From positions 1 to 64,000 of the forward strand of contig JAKSZP010010621.1 in the NCBI GenBank assembly GCA_022478985.1: a stretch of DNA of 64,000 nucleotides, in the 5' to 3' direction. A model generated the notes under the pieces. That model worked only from the letters and a program-made list of their open reading frames with translations. It made no database searches and had not been told where the DNA came from. This document shows positions 21,977-32,285 of the stretch, in pieces (the stretch's first letter is position 1; every line of letters starts with the position of its first letter). The position numbers and the translations under genes are program-made. This DNA is from Massospora cicadina. Its lineage: Eukaryota; Entomophthoromycota; Entomophthoromycetes; Entomophthorales; Entomophthoraceae.

Positions 21977-22913
21977 TGTGGGATCTGCCAACGGATGCCA
22001 CAAATATCTTGTTTAAAGTGAGAATTTTACTTTTTAATAAAAGTAATAAATAGCGCTTTGTTAAAGTTTTTTATTGTTTAAGCAGGGCAAACCCAAAGAA
22101 AGGTCCTTTTCTTGATTCTAGTATTTCCTATTTAATCTAGTACAAACTTTGAGACTATGGGTATTCAAGGCAAAAGTATATAAAGCTGAGTCATCTAAAT
22201 TAGGAAATATAGGCTTTCGGCCTATCAGATCAAAGATAAATATTTTGAGGCAAAATCAACCCATGTGGTAACAATTTGATGAATTGTATCCAATCACCAG
22301 TGAGTAAAATCTCCTCACCTTGGCAGTGGTCAGACTCATGTGGTAATGATTAGTTAATTTGCACCCTATCATCATCAAGTAAAGTCTTCTCACCTTGGCG
22401 GTGGTCAGACTTGTGTGGTAATGATTGGTTAATTTGCACCCTATCATTGTCAAATAAAATCTTCTCACCTCGGCGGTGGTCAGACTCATGTGGTAATGAT
22501 TAATTTGTACCCTATCATTATCAAGTAAAATCTTCTCACCTCAGCGGTAGTCAGACTCATGTGGTAATGGTTGGTTAATTTGCACCCTATCATCATCATG
22601 TAATATCTTCTCACCTCAGAGGTGATAAAACCCGTGTGATAATGAACACCCTAAATTCAGCTGAGAAGTCAGAGTAATCCTATTATTAGTTATTACCTTA
22701 TTAAGCTGATTTTGGTTATAAACCATATATTTCCAATAGTTAGGATTCCACCGAGAATCCGCCAAGGTCTTTTGCTGTGGGTACTCATATCGTTGATAAC
22801 CACAATATTATTTGAAGATCAGGCAGGTGATGGGCCAATCATGGTAGCAGATTCAGGGGCACTTGTACCTCCAACATTCTTTTTTTTTAAGTTGAGAAGG
22901 AGATTGTCCAACA
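21977..22913 (-). repeat. 5' LTR of element B with internal minisatellite
   Basis: The LTR reads TGTGGGATCT...GTCCAACA on the plus strand and is 937 bp long. It is 214 bp longer than its partner at 17969-18691. The excess equals three more copies of a 70-75 bp unit, giving four in a row here (units starting near 22328, 22403, 22478 and 22548) against one in the 3' LTR. The rest of the two LTRs is closely similar by eye. Confidence 0.88.
22328..22618. repeat. four-unit tandem repeat (70-75 bp) inside the B LTR
   Basis: Each unit starts GGTCAGACT(C/T), passes through TGTGGTAATGATT and GCACCCTATCAT, and ends TCTTCTCACCT. Units differ at a few positions. Degenerate half-units flank the array on both sides in both LTRs. 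Confidence 0.85.
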
Positions 22914-23230
22914 CCATCAATTGATACTGCTAATGTTACCATTAGAAAAAACCAACTACAGAAGTTTTTATCCCATGTGAAAATGTTACTTAATGAGTAT
23001 GCTGGCTTATTCTCTTCATTATATATGATTTTGGAAAGATAAAAGTGCATTTCATAATGTTAAAATTTGAAAGTGCTCCACCCTTCAGGTCTCACCTTAT
23101 TTCAAGAGTAATATTAAAGAAGCTCAAGTAACCACTGAACTTAAATAACCACATGAGACAAATTTACTATTACCTTATTAAATTCCATGAGCTTATCCAC
23201 TTTTGTTGGTGTAAAAGAAAGATGAAGGAC
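22914..23230 (+). pseudogene. element J, part 2: protease-RT linker and RT start
   Basis: After B the J frame resumes from the CCATC duplication with NQLQKFLSHVKMLLNEYAG, equivalent to the linker before RT in element D (LNKVHSILESYSDIFS). At its end the RT block with lysines before VVVDY is broken by the insertion of G2 at 23230; the interrupted codons continue at 24072. Confidence 0.5.
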
Positions 23231-24055
23231 ATGATCCTACCCACTCAAATTTAAATGCCACTATTCCAGTGAACCAAAATCCATGGGATCTATTGGCTGA
23301 AACTGACGAATCAGGTAATATCCTCATTAGTAAGCATACAGGTCAACCTCTCTGCCATGGCGATTATGGTCGGGCAGAATTTTTCCTTCCCGACTTTGAT
23401 GAAACCCCTACCCCTCGCCATTTCGCTCCTCTACCCAATACAGCCCCCTTCCAAAGTGACCACCAGCTCGCCTTAGCTGCGGTGGCCTCTCCTCATTGCC
23501 CAAAACTACGCACCGCGGTGGCCCAGTCAGTGGCTCAGCTCCAGCATGGCCTGCCCACCATCTTCTTCCCCCCGACTTCCCTGAATCTCCCTGCAGTGAC
23601 ATCTCAAAACTATTTGATGATGCTGAAATCGCTGTTATGAATGTCGCAAGGCTTGCTTCATTCAACCCCTCAGCCAAAATCACCCGCCACAGTATCTCCC
23701 TTTTCACCCAACTTCCTGAAGCCCGCAAAGAAGCTGAAGTTCTCCTCGCAGCTTTTGTTGAAACACTTTCCCATCATTATCTTGATGCAGAAGTGGAAAA
23801 CTCCTACTACGTTGACCTCAGCCCCCACTATGCAGATGCCCCAACGCCCTGGCTCTCTGCTCTGATCTGGTACTGTAACCAACACCCCTTGATCGAGGTG
23901 GGTCTTTCTGAAAACCAACCCCCCGACCCCTCCTCACCCTCTGCCATGGTGGGTTAAGCAGTTTCTGCTTCCCACCTGGTTAGTAGTTTGTTTTGCCGTT
24001 TTGAGTGTTGTGATCGGTACTGTCTGTCCCCTGGTCAGCATACCTTGAATAAATC
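23231..24055 (+). mobile_element. 5'-truncated ORF1-only half-LINE G2
   Basis: An 825-bp insertion flanked by a perfect 16-bp duplication, AAGAAAGATGAAGGAC, at 23215-23230 and 24056-24071. It corresponds to the 3' half of G1: it starts at ATGATCCTACC (G1 about 9221) and ends with GTCTGTCCCCTGGTCAGC (24022-24039) and AATAAATC. Truncation at the 5' end and a long target duplication are the marks of target-primed reverse transcription. The duplication length equals that of the full LINE at 30773-36031. It lies within the RT of element J. Confidence 0.85.
23269..23957 (+). pseudogene. C-terminal half of the G-type ORF1 protein in G2
   Basis: Two overlapping frames. The first (23269-23640) reads NPWDLLAETDESGN and FQSDHQLALAAVASPHC, matching NPWELLDEINKSGN and FYSDHQLAVEAAATPDC of G1. 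The second (from about 23580) reads FNPSAKITRHSISLFTQLP, PEARKEAEVLLAAF and HYADAPTPWLSALIW, matching WNPKAKIT, PDARLKAEDALG and HAADAPTPLLSAL. The zinc knuckle lies in the missing 5' part. The conserved pattern between two diverged copies suggests that this domain was once under selection. I do not recognise the domain. Confidence 0.65.
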
Positions 24056-24660
24056 AAGAAAGATGAAGGACAACGTGTAGTAGTGGATTATCAGAGTTTA
24101 ATTCAATTTCTAGAAAAGATAGTTAACCTTTACCAGAAATTGATGACTCTTGAGACTGTTAGCTAAGCTCTCTTTTTCTCTGCAATGTATTTAGCATGTG
24201 GATACTAGCAGATAGAATGAGCCCTGGAAGGTAGAGCCAAATGTGTGTTGATAGCTAATGATGTTTGTTTGAGTCTACTTATATGTCCCAAGGGCTCTAC
24301 AATGTTCCAGCAGACTTTCAAAGAGTTATGTACTGTCTTTTTGAAAGATCTCAGAATGTCATATGTTTTGATATCTTGATGACATTAGATTAAATTTAAA
24401 CCCTTTCACTGATCATCTGGAGCAATATTAAGAAGTATTTACTGACTCCTGCAAGCTTCAACAAAATTAAAAGCCACTTAAGTGTTCCTTTTTTTAATCT
24501 GAGATGGAATTTATAGGATTTAAAGCTTTAAAATAAAGTATTCAAGTTGGGACCATCTAGTACTAAAAAAAAATAAAGTATTCAACCTATTCCAGATAGA
24601 ACTAGTGCTATTGAAAAATTACCACCAAAAACCTTCTGTAACAAATGAGGTTCTTAAGAC
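24056..24660 (+). pseudogene. element J, part 3: reverse transcriptase remnant
   Basis: Directly after G2 the RT continues with KKDEGQRVVVDYQSL (24057-24101), the standard fingers motif. Then come STMFQQTFKELC (about 24297) and a DILMTL stretch at about 24370 at the YxDD position, in altered frame. The end (IEKLPPKTF, about 24612-24640) is the connection region before RNase H. The matching RNase H lies far to the right at about 38250. The RT is thoroughly decayed. Confidence 0.6.
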
Positions 24661-24988
24661 CTTTTTATCACCTTGACATATCAAACCTACGCTTGAGTAG
24701 AGTCACCTCAATCCTCTGGCGTAGTTTTGCATATGTTGAGATGAAAAACAGGGTCCTAAGAGCCTTTTATGTTACATTATTTCCAAGTCATTCCTTCTCA
24801 GAGGGTTGTGCACCAGGAAGTATTAAAGATGGCATTGCGGCAATGTCTCAAGCATTGTTCTTACCCTCAAATCCTTCTCTCTGTTGCACTGGCTTTCTAG
24901 TGAGAATAATGGGGATTTTGAAGATGGTCAGTTGTACCGCTGGTGTTTAAGGCCTCTTGATCCTGCCATGGGATCTCCAGGGGGAATG
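24661..24988. other. unassigned segment between J RT and element H
   Basis: It contains GTAGTTTTGCATATGTT at 24722-24738, which recurs at 37994-38010 within a roughly 100-bp region of direct similarity. An open frame of about 100 codons (24645-24950) has no recognisable domain. It ends at the GAATG target site of element H. Confidence 0.4.
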
Positions 24989-26142
24989 TGTAAGTCCTGA
25001 GGAACGTCCCCTGGCAGTTGATTGGGCCATTTTTCCATTTTCAAGTAAGAAGGTACCAAAGAGGATGGCTGTACCCCTCATTACTCAGGGCTATCTCGCT
25101 CACATAGTAGACGAGCGCTGGGTAACAGCCCTCTCACTTTGGATACCACTCCCAATACCCACACTCTCCTTGGCAGAATTGCTATGAGGAATCAGCAAAA
25201 TCTGCACCAAGATCGCTGAAATGAAATTGATTGTAACCAATTTGAGTGGCAATCAGCCCGATGCTCAGATTTTAAGTGGTCAAAAAAGCATGAAGACTGA
25301 GCTATCGGCCAGAATGCCCAATGGTTGCAATTTGGTTAACATGAAGATTGAAAAAATCTTCCCTCTCCTAAATCCGTCAGGCATCACCCCTGATGGGCAG
25401 GTAATAGCACCGGACACCATCAATGAGGTTTCAAAGCTTCCTGTTAACAAATTGGGTGTTGCGCCTGATGCAATGCTAAGACCAAATGAATGGCCCAGTG
25501 ACCGAGCACAGGTGGGTTGGGCGTCCCAAACCTGTTCCCAACCAAATGGGCCCACCCCTATGTGGGGTGGCCTTGGGGGAATCCCACCACTCATTGGGCT
25601 AAACGCTGTCATGCCAACCATCGGAAACATAGTAGAGCCTTTGTTCAGACGTTTGAGGTCAAACTGGCAGTTACTTGGCCCATCATCAAATTTTGCAATG
25701 TTGGTTCCCAAGGAATAAACCTGCCCATTCCAGAATAATTTGCCGGTTAGGCCAAATTTGTGGGGTCTGATACCAGCTTGGTATCCTCAAATCAACTACT
25801 ATTTAATCAGTCACATTGCACTGAGAAACTTATTGGTCAATTTTCTTTCCTAAATTCCTATTAAAAAATCCTTTCCAAAAAATTAGTTTTTATATGTTAA
25901 AAATTAAGCTGCCTTATCCGCTGACATTCTTGTACCCCTTGGGGTTAACGGCCATGTGCATCTGGTACTTTATTTTGTGCCTATATGAAATTCTGGCTCA
26001 CTGGCAGATATTGGTGGAACTCCTTTCTGGTTCTATATTCGTCGCATCAGCAGCAGTGCCCAGGATATTCTGTTTTACTGTTTGAATCTCTGGCATCCAG
26101 GCTGGCAGGCCAGTCTAATTCTTACTTGCTGTTCGCCTGACA
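24989..26142 (+). repeat. 5' LTR of element H
   Basis: The 1154-bp LTR starts TGTAAGTCCTGAGG and ends GTTCGCCTGACA. It agrees almost exactly in length with the 3' LTR once the LINE and one copy of its target duplication are removed (about 1157 bp). A related fragment lies at 10207-11016. Confidence 0.9.
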
Positions 26143-26720
26143 TAATTGACCAACCATTATTCTTAGCCATTTCCGCCTTTCTCACGTGTGTAGGCGCAGC
26201 AATGGTTCCTTCTTTCCAACTGAGCCAGGTTGTAAAGAAGATTATCTCTGACCACATTAGACCAGCCACACTCAAACTTCCAAAACCATACCCCATAGTT
26301 GCCGCAGCTATTTGCCCATTGGTTTCCCCAGATCCCACCACCATCTCTTTGGTATTGCTGGATTCATCCACAACTACCAATAAGAAGAACTACGCTTACT
26401 TCTTAGTACCCATGAAGATTAGCGTTGGTTCTCATCACATCTCCTTTGAGGCCCTGGTGGACACTGGAGCTGCAGGAAATTTTATGAGTGTTGAATTGGC
26501 GCAACTTTTAAAGCTGAAAATGGATGTGGGCTCCTCAGTGATGGTGGCCTCATCTGCTTATCAGCCCTCATATGTCATTCACCAACCAGTACCTTTTTCA
26601 ATCCACCAGTTCAGCTTCTGCGATTCACTTTTTGGCTATGCCAGACTTGGTGTTTCCGGTGATCTTAGGTGTGGGGTGGTGGCGTTGACAACATGTGAAG
26701 ATTCATTTAGAGTCTAATAC
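26143..26720 (+). pseudogene. gag stub and aspartic protease of element H
   Basis: The protease is well preserved: FEALVDTGAAGNFMSVELAQ at about 26446-26505 holds an intact DTG active site. Upstream, between the LTR and about 26380, the reading frame shows a short low-complexity stretch with no capsid or knuckle, so at most the C-terminal tail of gag remains. The open frame starts inside the LTR by chance (26082). The protease would process Gag-Pol, yet no Gag is encoded here. After the stop at 26717 the linker to RT is frame-broken. Confidence 0.75.
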
Positions 26721-29550
26721 GTTGTCATTTACCAATGATCATTCAGAGGGAGAATTCCCTCTGATTGACACCCTCAAGAAGATACAAGGAACCATCTCTA
26801 TCACTACCCTGGTCACTTTGCGGGCATCCTAGCTGATTTCCCCAAAAGCATAATGTGATATTGGAGAATCTTCAATATGGAAAAGGCGGATCGCCTGCCT
26901 AAGCACACTAGGTTTGATTTTTGGGTTTTTGAACAACTGTGGAGTTGGTGAACATCAACTGTCCGTTGTATCCCCATACAGCGGAGGAAGAAGTTTCACT
27001 AAATACCTGGTTGGATGATATGTTGAAAAATGGTTGGTTGTTCAAAGATACCTCACCCGTCGCCTCCCTCATTGTCTTTGCCAAAAACCAGATGGTTCTC
27101 TCCATCCCTGCATGGATTACGGTCATTTGAATAAAATAACAGTTTCTGATCCCTACACATTTCCTCTGGAGCGGGCAATCAGCCAGGCAATCGCCAAATC
27201 CCGTGTATTTTCTAAGCTAGATCTGGTGAACGCCTTCAACCAAATCTGGGTAATGGAAGGGCAGAAATGGTTAACAGCGATCCAGATTAAGCGCGGCATT
27301 TTCCAATTTTGTGTAATGCCTTTTGGGCGAAGAATGCTCCTGCTACATTTCAACGGATGATCAATAATGTACTGGGTGACCTCTGGTTTACCTGTACAAT
27401 TGCATACATTGATGATATCCTGGTTCACTCCCCAACTCCTGAACAACATGCAATTGACTTGGAAGCGGTGGTGGTCGCCTTGCATAAGGCAGGGTTGTTC
27501 CTCAAACTGTCCAAGTGTGAGTTTTATAAGGAGGAGGTTACTTTCCTTGGTAATCTGGTCCTTAAAAATGGTGTCACAATCCCTCCCAATAAGTTAGATG
27601 CTATCTGGGAGTGGCCAACCCTGACTACCCAGAAACAACTACAAAGTTTCTTGGGAACCATCATTTTCTTAAAAAGTTCTCCCCGCACTCTCTCAGCTCG
27701 CCGCCCCACTCCACCCACTCACAGGGAAAATGTACCTTTTCGTTGTATGAACAAATGCCAACAGGCGTTCAAATTGATTAAAGAGGTGTTTGTATCCCCT
27801 CTATTTTAAAACACACCGATCCCGCCAAGCCATATATTGTTGCATGTGATGCGTCATCAGTAGCTGTTGGAGCAGTGTTGCTCCAGGAGCATGATGGCTT
27901 GGAACACCCAGCCACCTACTTTTCCCAAAAGTTTACCTCTATAAAGCAGACTTGGGCTATTTATGACAAGGAGTTGGCAGCTGTTGCATGGTCCCTAACT
28001 CATTGGAGGTACTTTTTACAGGGTGCCTGACATGAAATAATGGTTTGCACGGATCACCAGGCCTTGTTGTAATTTTGTAAACCCCAAAAATTGGCACACT
28101 GACAAGCCTGAACCTATTGGGACCTGTGCATTTTCAACTTCAAAATATAAATTTGTAAAAGGTTCACTAAATGTACTTCCTGATTTTATCAGCTGCAGCC
28201 CCATCCACAGTTCCACGGATCCAGAGGAAGTGGATCTTGTCACTGTGATTCCTACCACCCAATCTTGTCAATTGTTCCCCCTGTCATTTCTTCCGTCGCT
28301 CTGGCCCCCAACGCTCCGTTAGTTGCTCAGGTCTTAGCCAGTCAAATGGCCTGCCCTGAGGGCTTGGAGTTGGTCGAGCAGTTATCCCATCAGAAGCCTA
28401 AACACTCCCTATACTCACTGAAAGGAGGGTCTTATATTAGATCTCGCGTTTGGGTTCCCCCTCCTTCCAAACTGAGGTTTTTTGCACACATCACGATCCC
28501 CCCACGGTTGGTCACCCAGGTTCTAAGAAATTCATCGATTTGATCAAATGGACCTACAATTGGGCAGGTTTGACAAAAGAAGTCCCAGCCTGGATTGCTG
28601 ATTGTGTTACTTGTGCCAGGGCCAAGTCAGATCGTTCCAGCAAAAATGGCCTCCTGCACCTCTTACAACAGGCAGAGGGCCCATGGACATCAGTGTCCGT
28701 GGACTTTATTGTTGAGTTCCCCTGTTCAAATGGGTTCACAGTGGTGATGGTTGTGGTGGATCGCTTCACAAAATTTTCCCTTTTATACCTTGCACTTCTG
28801 CAATTATGTCTGAAGAAACTTCCCGCCCTCTTTGTACGCCATGTGTTTTCAATGTTTGGTCTCCCCAGGAGATCATCAGTGACCGTAGATCTCAGTTCAC
28901 CTCGCAGTTTTATAGTAAATCCTATCAATTCTGAAAATATCCCCCTGTCACTCCACAGCGTATCATCCTCAGTCTGATGGTCAGACCAAGTGGGTCAATC
29001 AAGTTCTTAAGCATTACTTGCGTTGCTATGCTGCAGCAGCGCAGAATACTTGGGCTGATAATCTCCCTCTTGCCCAATTCGCGTACAATAATGGAACCCA
29101 TGCGTCCATGGGGTTTTCCCCCTATGAAGCAATGTTGGGTTATAATCCTTCATTTTTGGTCAGACTGTGCTTGCAGACAGAGGTTCAAGCTGCCGCGGAC
29201 CACGCTGCTCATATTAGATTAACTCAAGCCTTAGTGTGGGAACACCTCACCAAAGCTATAGACAACTACAAGTGGTTCGTGGATCATTAACGCCTTTCCA
29301 GGTCACAAGTTTATGAAGGGTTCTTACATTATGCTTGACACCCGTCATTTAAAAATCCAGGCCTCTTCCTGCAAATTCGCCAGTAAATGCTCAGGTCCCC
29401 ATCTGGTGGAGGAGTTATTGGGTAATGGGGCGTTCCAGTTGAAGCTTCCTGCGCATTGGAAGCAGCATCCAGTTTTCCATGTCTCCCAGCTGTCACCCTT
29501 CAAGGATGCAATACCCACAGAACTGGAACTGACCATTATCAAAAATGAAG
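26720..29550 (+). pseudogene. RT, RNase H and integrase of element H
   Basis: RT: CMDYGHLNKITV in frame with VFSKLDLVNAFNQIW, then a frameshift near 27330 and APATFQRMINNVLGD, IAYIDDILVHSP (YIDD intact, 27405-27416) and FYKEEVTFLGNLV. RNase H (about 27800-28130): IVACDASSVAVGAVLLQEHD, HPATYFSQKFTS and VCTDHQALL. Integrase: GHPGSKKFIDLIKWTY and ADCVTCARAKSD (zinc region, about 28505-28630), SVDFIVEFP (first Asp), an SDRRSQFTS block in a shifted frame (second Asp, about 28870) and QTKWVNQVL, where the third catalytic residue Glu appears as Lys. The closing part reads FAYNNGTHASMGFSPYEAM. At least four frame changes are visible. Confidence 0.85.
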
Positions 29551-29760
29551 AGGAGGTCGAAGTAGAAGCTATCCTGGCATCCTGGAAATCCTAACATTCT
29601 GTACAATACCTCATGGCTTGGAAAGGGTATCCGGCCTACAAAAACAGTTGGGTCAAGGTGTACGATTGTGCGAACTGCATGGACCTGGTCAATGCGTTCC
29701 ACATCTCCCACCCTGAAGCTCCCCGCCCTCCCCAAAAAGTCGCGTCTCTCATGGAAATCA
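29551..29760 (+). pseudogene. chromodomain at the C-terminus of the H integrase
   Basis: The residues VEVEAILASWKS, one stop, HSVQYLMAWKGYPAYKNSWV and NCMDLVNAFHISHP form a chromodomain: the beta strands EVEAILASW and YLMAWKGYP followed by the C-terminal helix. In chromoviruses this domain follows integrase and directs insertion to marked chromatin. The aromatic positions are partly kept (Trp in MAWKGY and in NSWV). One TAA interrupts it. The polypurine tract (GGAAAAGGAAAGGG, 29826-29839) lies 70 bp downstream, before the 3' LTR. Confidence 0.8.
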
Positions 29761-29842
29761 AGTTACCCAAGGCGCACAAGAATGTGGCTCTTGTGCAGTT
29801 CCCTGGTGGTGGGCTCCTTCCCTTGGGAAAAGGAAAGGGTAA

Positions 29843-30772
29843 TGTAAGTCCTGGGGAATGTCCCCTGGCAGTTGATTGGGCCATTTTTCCATTTCCAAGT
29901 AAGAAGGTACCAAAGAGGATGGGTGTACCTTTCATTACTCAGGGCGATCTTGCTCACGCGGTAGATGAGTGCTGGGTAACAGCCCTCCCACTTCAGATAC
30001 CACTCCCAATACCCACACTCTCCTTGGCAGAATTGCTATGAGAAATAGTGAAATATGCACTGAGATCACCAAAATGAAATCAATCATAACCAATTTGAGC
30101 GGCAATCAGCCCAATGCTCAGATTTTAAATGGTCAAAAAAAGTATGAAGACTGAGCTATCAGCTGGAATGTCTGATGGTTGTGATTCAGTTAACATGACA
30201 ATCATAAAAATCTCCCCTCTCCCAAATCTGTTGGGCATCACCCCTGATGGGCAGGTAATAGCACCGGACACCATCAATGAGGTTTCAAAGCTTCCTGTTA
30301 ACAAATCAGGTGTTGCTCCTGATGCAATGCTACTGACCAAATGAATGGCCCAGTGACCAAGCACGGGTGGGTTGGGCATCCCAAACCCATTCCCAACCAA
30401 ATGGGCCCACCTCTATGTGGGGTGGCCTTGGGGGATTCCCACCACTCATCGGGCTAAACGCCATCACGCCAACCATTGGAAACGTAGTAGAGCCTTGGTT
30501 CAGATGTTTGAGGTCAAATTGACTGCAACTTGGCCCACCACCAAGTTTTGTGATGTTAGTTTTCTAAGGAATAAACCTGCCCATTCCAGAATAATTTGCC
30601 AGTTAGGCCAAATTTGTGAGACCTGATACCAGCTTGGTTTCCTCAAATCAACTACTATTTAATCAGTCACATTGCACTGAGAAACTTATTGGTCATTTTT
30701 CTTTCCTAAATTCCTATTAAAAAATCCTTTCCCAAAAATTAGCTTTTATATGTTATAAATTAAGCCGCCTTA
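29843..30772 (+). repeat. 3' LTR of element H, left part
   Basis: It begins TGTAAGTCCTGGGG after the polypurine tract and matches the 5' LTR up to AAATTAAGCCGCCTTA (30757-30772), where the LINE is inserted. The remainder of the LTR is at 36048-36274. Confidence 0.9.
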
Positions 30773-30865
30773 ACTTTTCTTTCTCGTTGCAAACACTTTT
30801 GCAACCCATTCAATTCAAGACTAAATCTAGTTTGATAATCTCATAGAGGGGATTAGTCTGCGCCC

Positions 30866-32119
30866 ATGTCTGGGAGCAGTTGGGCAAGCAAGGCAAGAGG
30901 AGCAGGTGGAAGGCCCGCGGCCTCTAACGTTCAAAAACGCCCCGGAGAATCTGGCAGAATAGAAAAAAATCTAAAAAAACTGGCGGTCACAATTTCCCCG
31001 AAGATACTCGTGTGGCAAGCATGATGCAACCAGTACATCAATATGCCACATTCCCAGCCACTTTCATCGGTGGAATTCGGAGTCCATGTGTATCTGGACA
31101 TCCAAAAAATGGCCCTATGGGAAAAATTTTGTGAAGATGTACACAAAATTTTCCCGACTGCGGTGTACGTTGCACCTCACTCCATGTCACGCGGTTGGCT
31201 GGACCTAGGTTTTGAAAGCAAAATAGCAGCAGATGAGGCTGCAGCGGTGCGCATAGTGGTCGACCTCCCCGAAGGGCAACGGTTCGTCAAAACTAAATGC
31301 ACCAGATGGACAAAATCAAACCAAATTTTCCTCACATTTGACTTTTTGCCTACTACGGTAAAATGTGACATTTTGGAGCAACACCTGAAAGATGGTCTCG
31401 CCATATATGGCGAAATACAATCTTTCGAAATGCAACATTTCATGCTGATGCCACACCTGTGCACCGACAAAGCCATTGCAGTTCTGACCCCAACTGAGGA
31501 GATTGTGAAGGACCTAACCCAGATCCTGCACTCCACCTTTATTGACATCGCAGGGCACACCACCCACCCATTCCAGGTAACCGTGGACAGCGCGCCCCCC
31601 ATTTGCACCCACTGTGATGCGTTCGGCAATAAGGCACATGCGTGCCCCATTAAAGAGGGCGTTACATTCCAAGAGCACCCCTCGGTGGCCATGGCCAGCG
31701 GAGAGGCGCACTACGAACCAACCGCAAGCACCAAAGAGGCTTTCCCGTGGGGAGCACAAGGCTGCTACCTATTGGTAAAGCCCATCTCCCCGCAGGAGTG
31801 GAAGAAGGCCAAGCAGGCCCATAGGACCGCAGCCAAGGAAGCGGCCAAGGTCACCACCACCATCCCACACTCACAACGCCAGGAGGACATGGAGACCTTC
31901 GCGGCGGAAGCAACTCAGGAATCTATCACCCAATCAGATTGGGAGGCCCAAGCTGAATGGGCCACTCAATCTAAGGATCCGATGGGAGATTTGATCTCAC
32001 CCAATTGCTGCACCCAAGCCCCGGTTGAAACTGACTTGGGACCTATCCCAACCAAAAAATTTTTTTTGCCCCACTCGATGGTGCACCGAACTTATCCGCA
32101 CCGCAAAAAATTCGTCTGA
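30866..32119 (+). pseudogene. LINE copy 1 ORF1 (RNA-binding protein), one stop codon
   Basis: 417 codons starting MSGSSWASKARGAGG. The only defect is a TGA at 31022-31024; copy 2 has CGA (Arg) there, so a CpG transition made it. Residues from about 60 onward form an RRM-like stretch (YLDIQK, GWLDLGF, FLTFDFLPTTV, HLKDGLAIYGEIQSFEMQ), then a knuckle-like CTHCDAFGNKAHAC at residues 250-263, in which the usual His position is Asn. The C-terminal third is Ala/Glu/Gln rich and ends in PHRKKFV. ORF1 coats LINE RNA to form the RNP. The start fits the one in copy 2 exactly, 93 bp after the element start. Confidence 0.88.
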
Positions 32120-32247
32120 CGTCGGGAAAACAAAAAGCGAAGGCCAAAGCCAATGTGACTCTTTCCGCAAAAATTAACAAAAACCCCGATAGCATTGCTG
32201 CTAATACCTGCGCTGCTGTGAAAGCCCGTGGGGACCTGGAAGAGGCT

Positions 32248-32266
32248 GGTGGGCCCGGGGCCCACC
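32248..32266. promoter_or_regulatory. perfect GC palindrome just before ORF2
   Basis: GGTGGGCCCGGGGCCCACC is a self-complementary 19-mer 19 bp before the ORF2 start (32286). In copy 2 the same hairpin stands at 60600-60619, with one more G in the loop, before the start at 60639. It could form a stable RNA hairpin between the two frames. Confidence 0.55.
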
Positions 32267-32285
32267 CCTTCACATCTAAGGTGCA

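Larger units (their letters stand above)
17969..22913 (-). mobile_element. Gag-protease-only LTR retrotransposon B
   Basis: Complete minus-strand LTR element bounded by LTRs (17969-18691 and 21977-22913) and an exact CCATC target duplication (17964-17968, 22914-22918). The internal region is only 3.3 kb. It has a primer-binding site, a long gag and a protease, and then jumps directly to the last residues of integrase and the 3' leader; RT, RNase H and the integrase core are absent. It is a deletion derivative of the family that includes D and F, and would need Pol in trans. The LTRs are alike apart from three extra repeat units in the right one, so the insertion is fairly young. Confidence 0.88.

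Noticed and set aside
22328..22618. Regularly spaced repeats that could suggest a CRISPR array
   Set aside because: The units are contiguous 70-75 bp tandem copies without unique spacers, lie inside an LTR, and the context is eukaryotic.
26082..26440. Long open frame starting inside the H 5' LTR as a gag
   Set aside because: The first third is LTR sequence that also occurs in the 3' LTR, and the rest has no capsid or knuckle feature until the protease.
31177..31759. Minus-strand open frames antisense to LINE ORF1
   Set aside because: They mirror the well-conserved ORF1; a similar shadow in copy 2 is broken. No independent support for coding.
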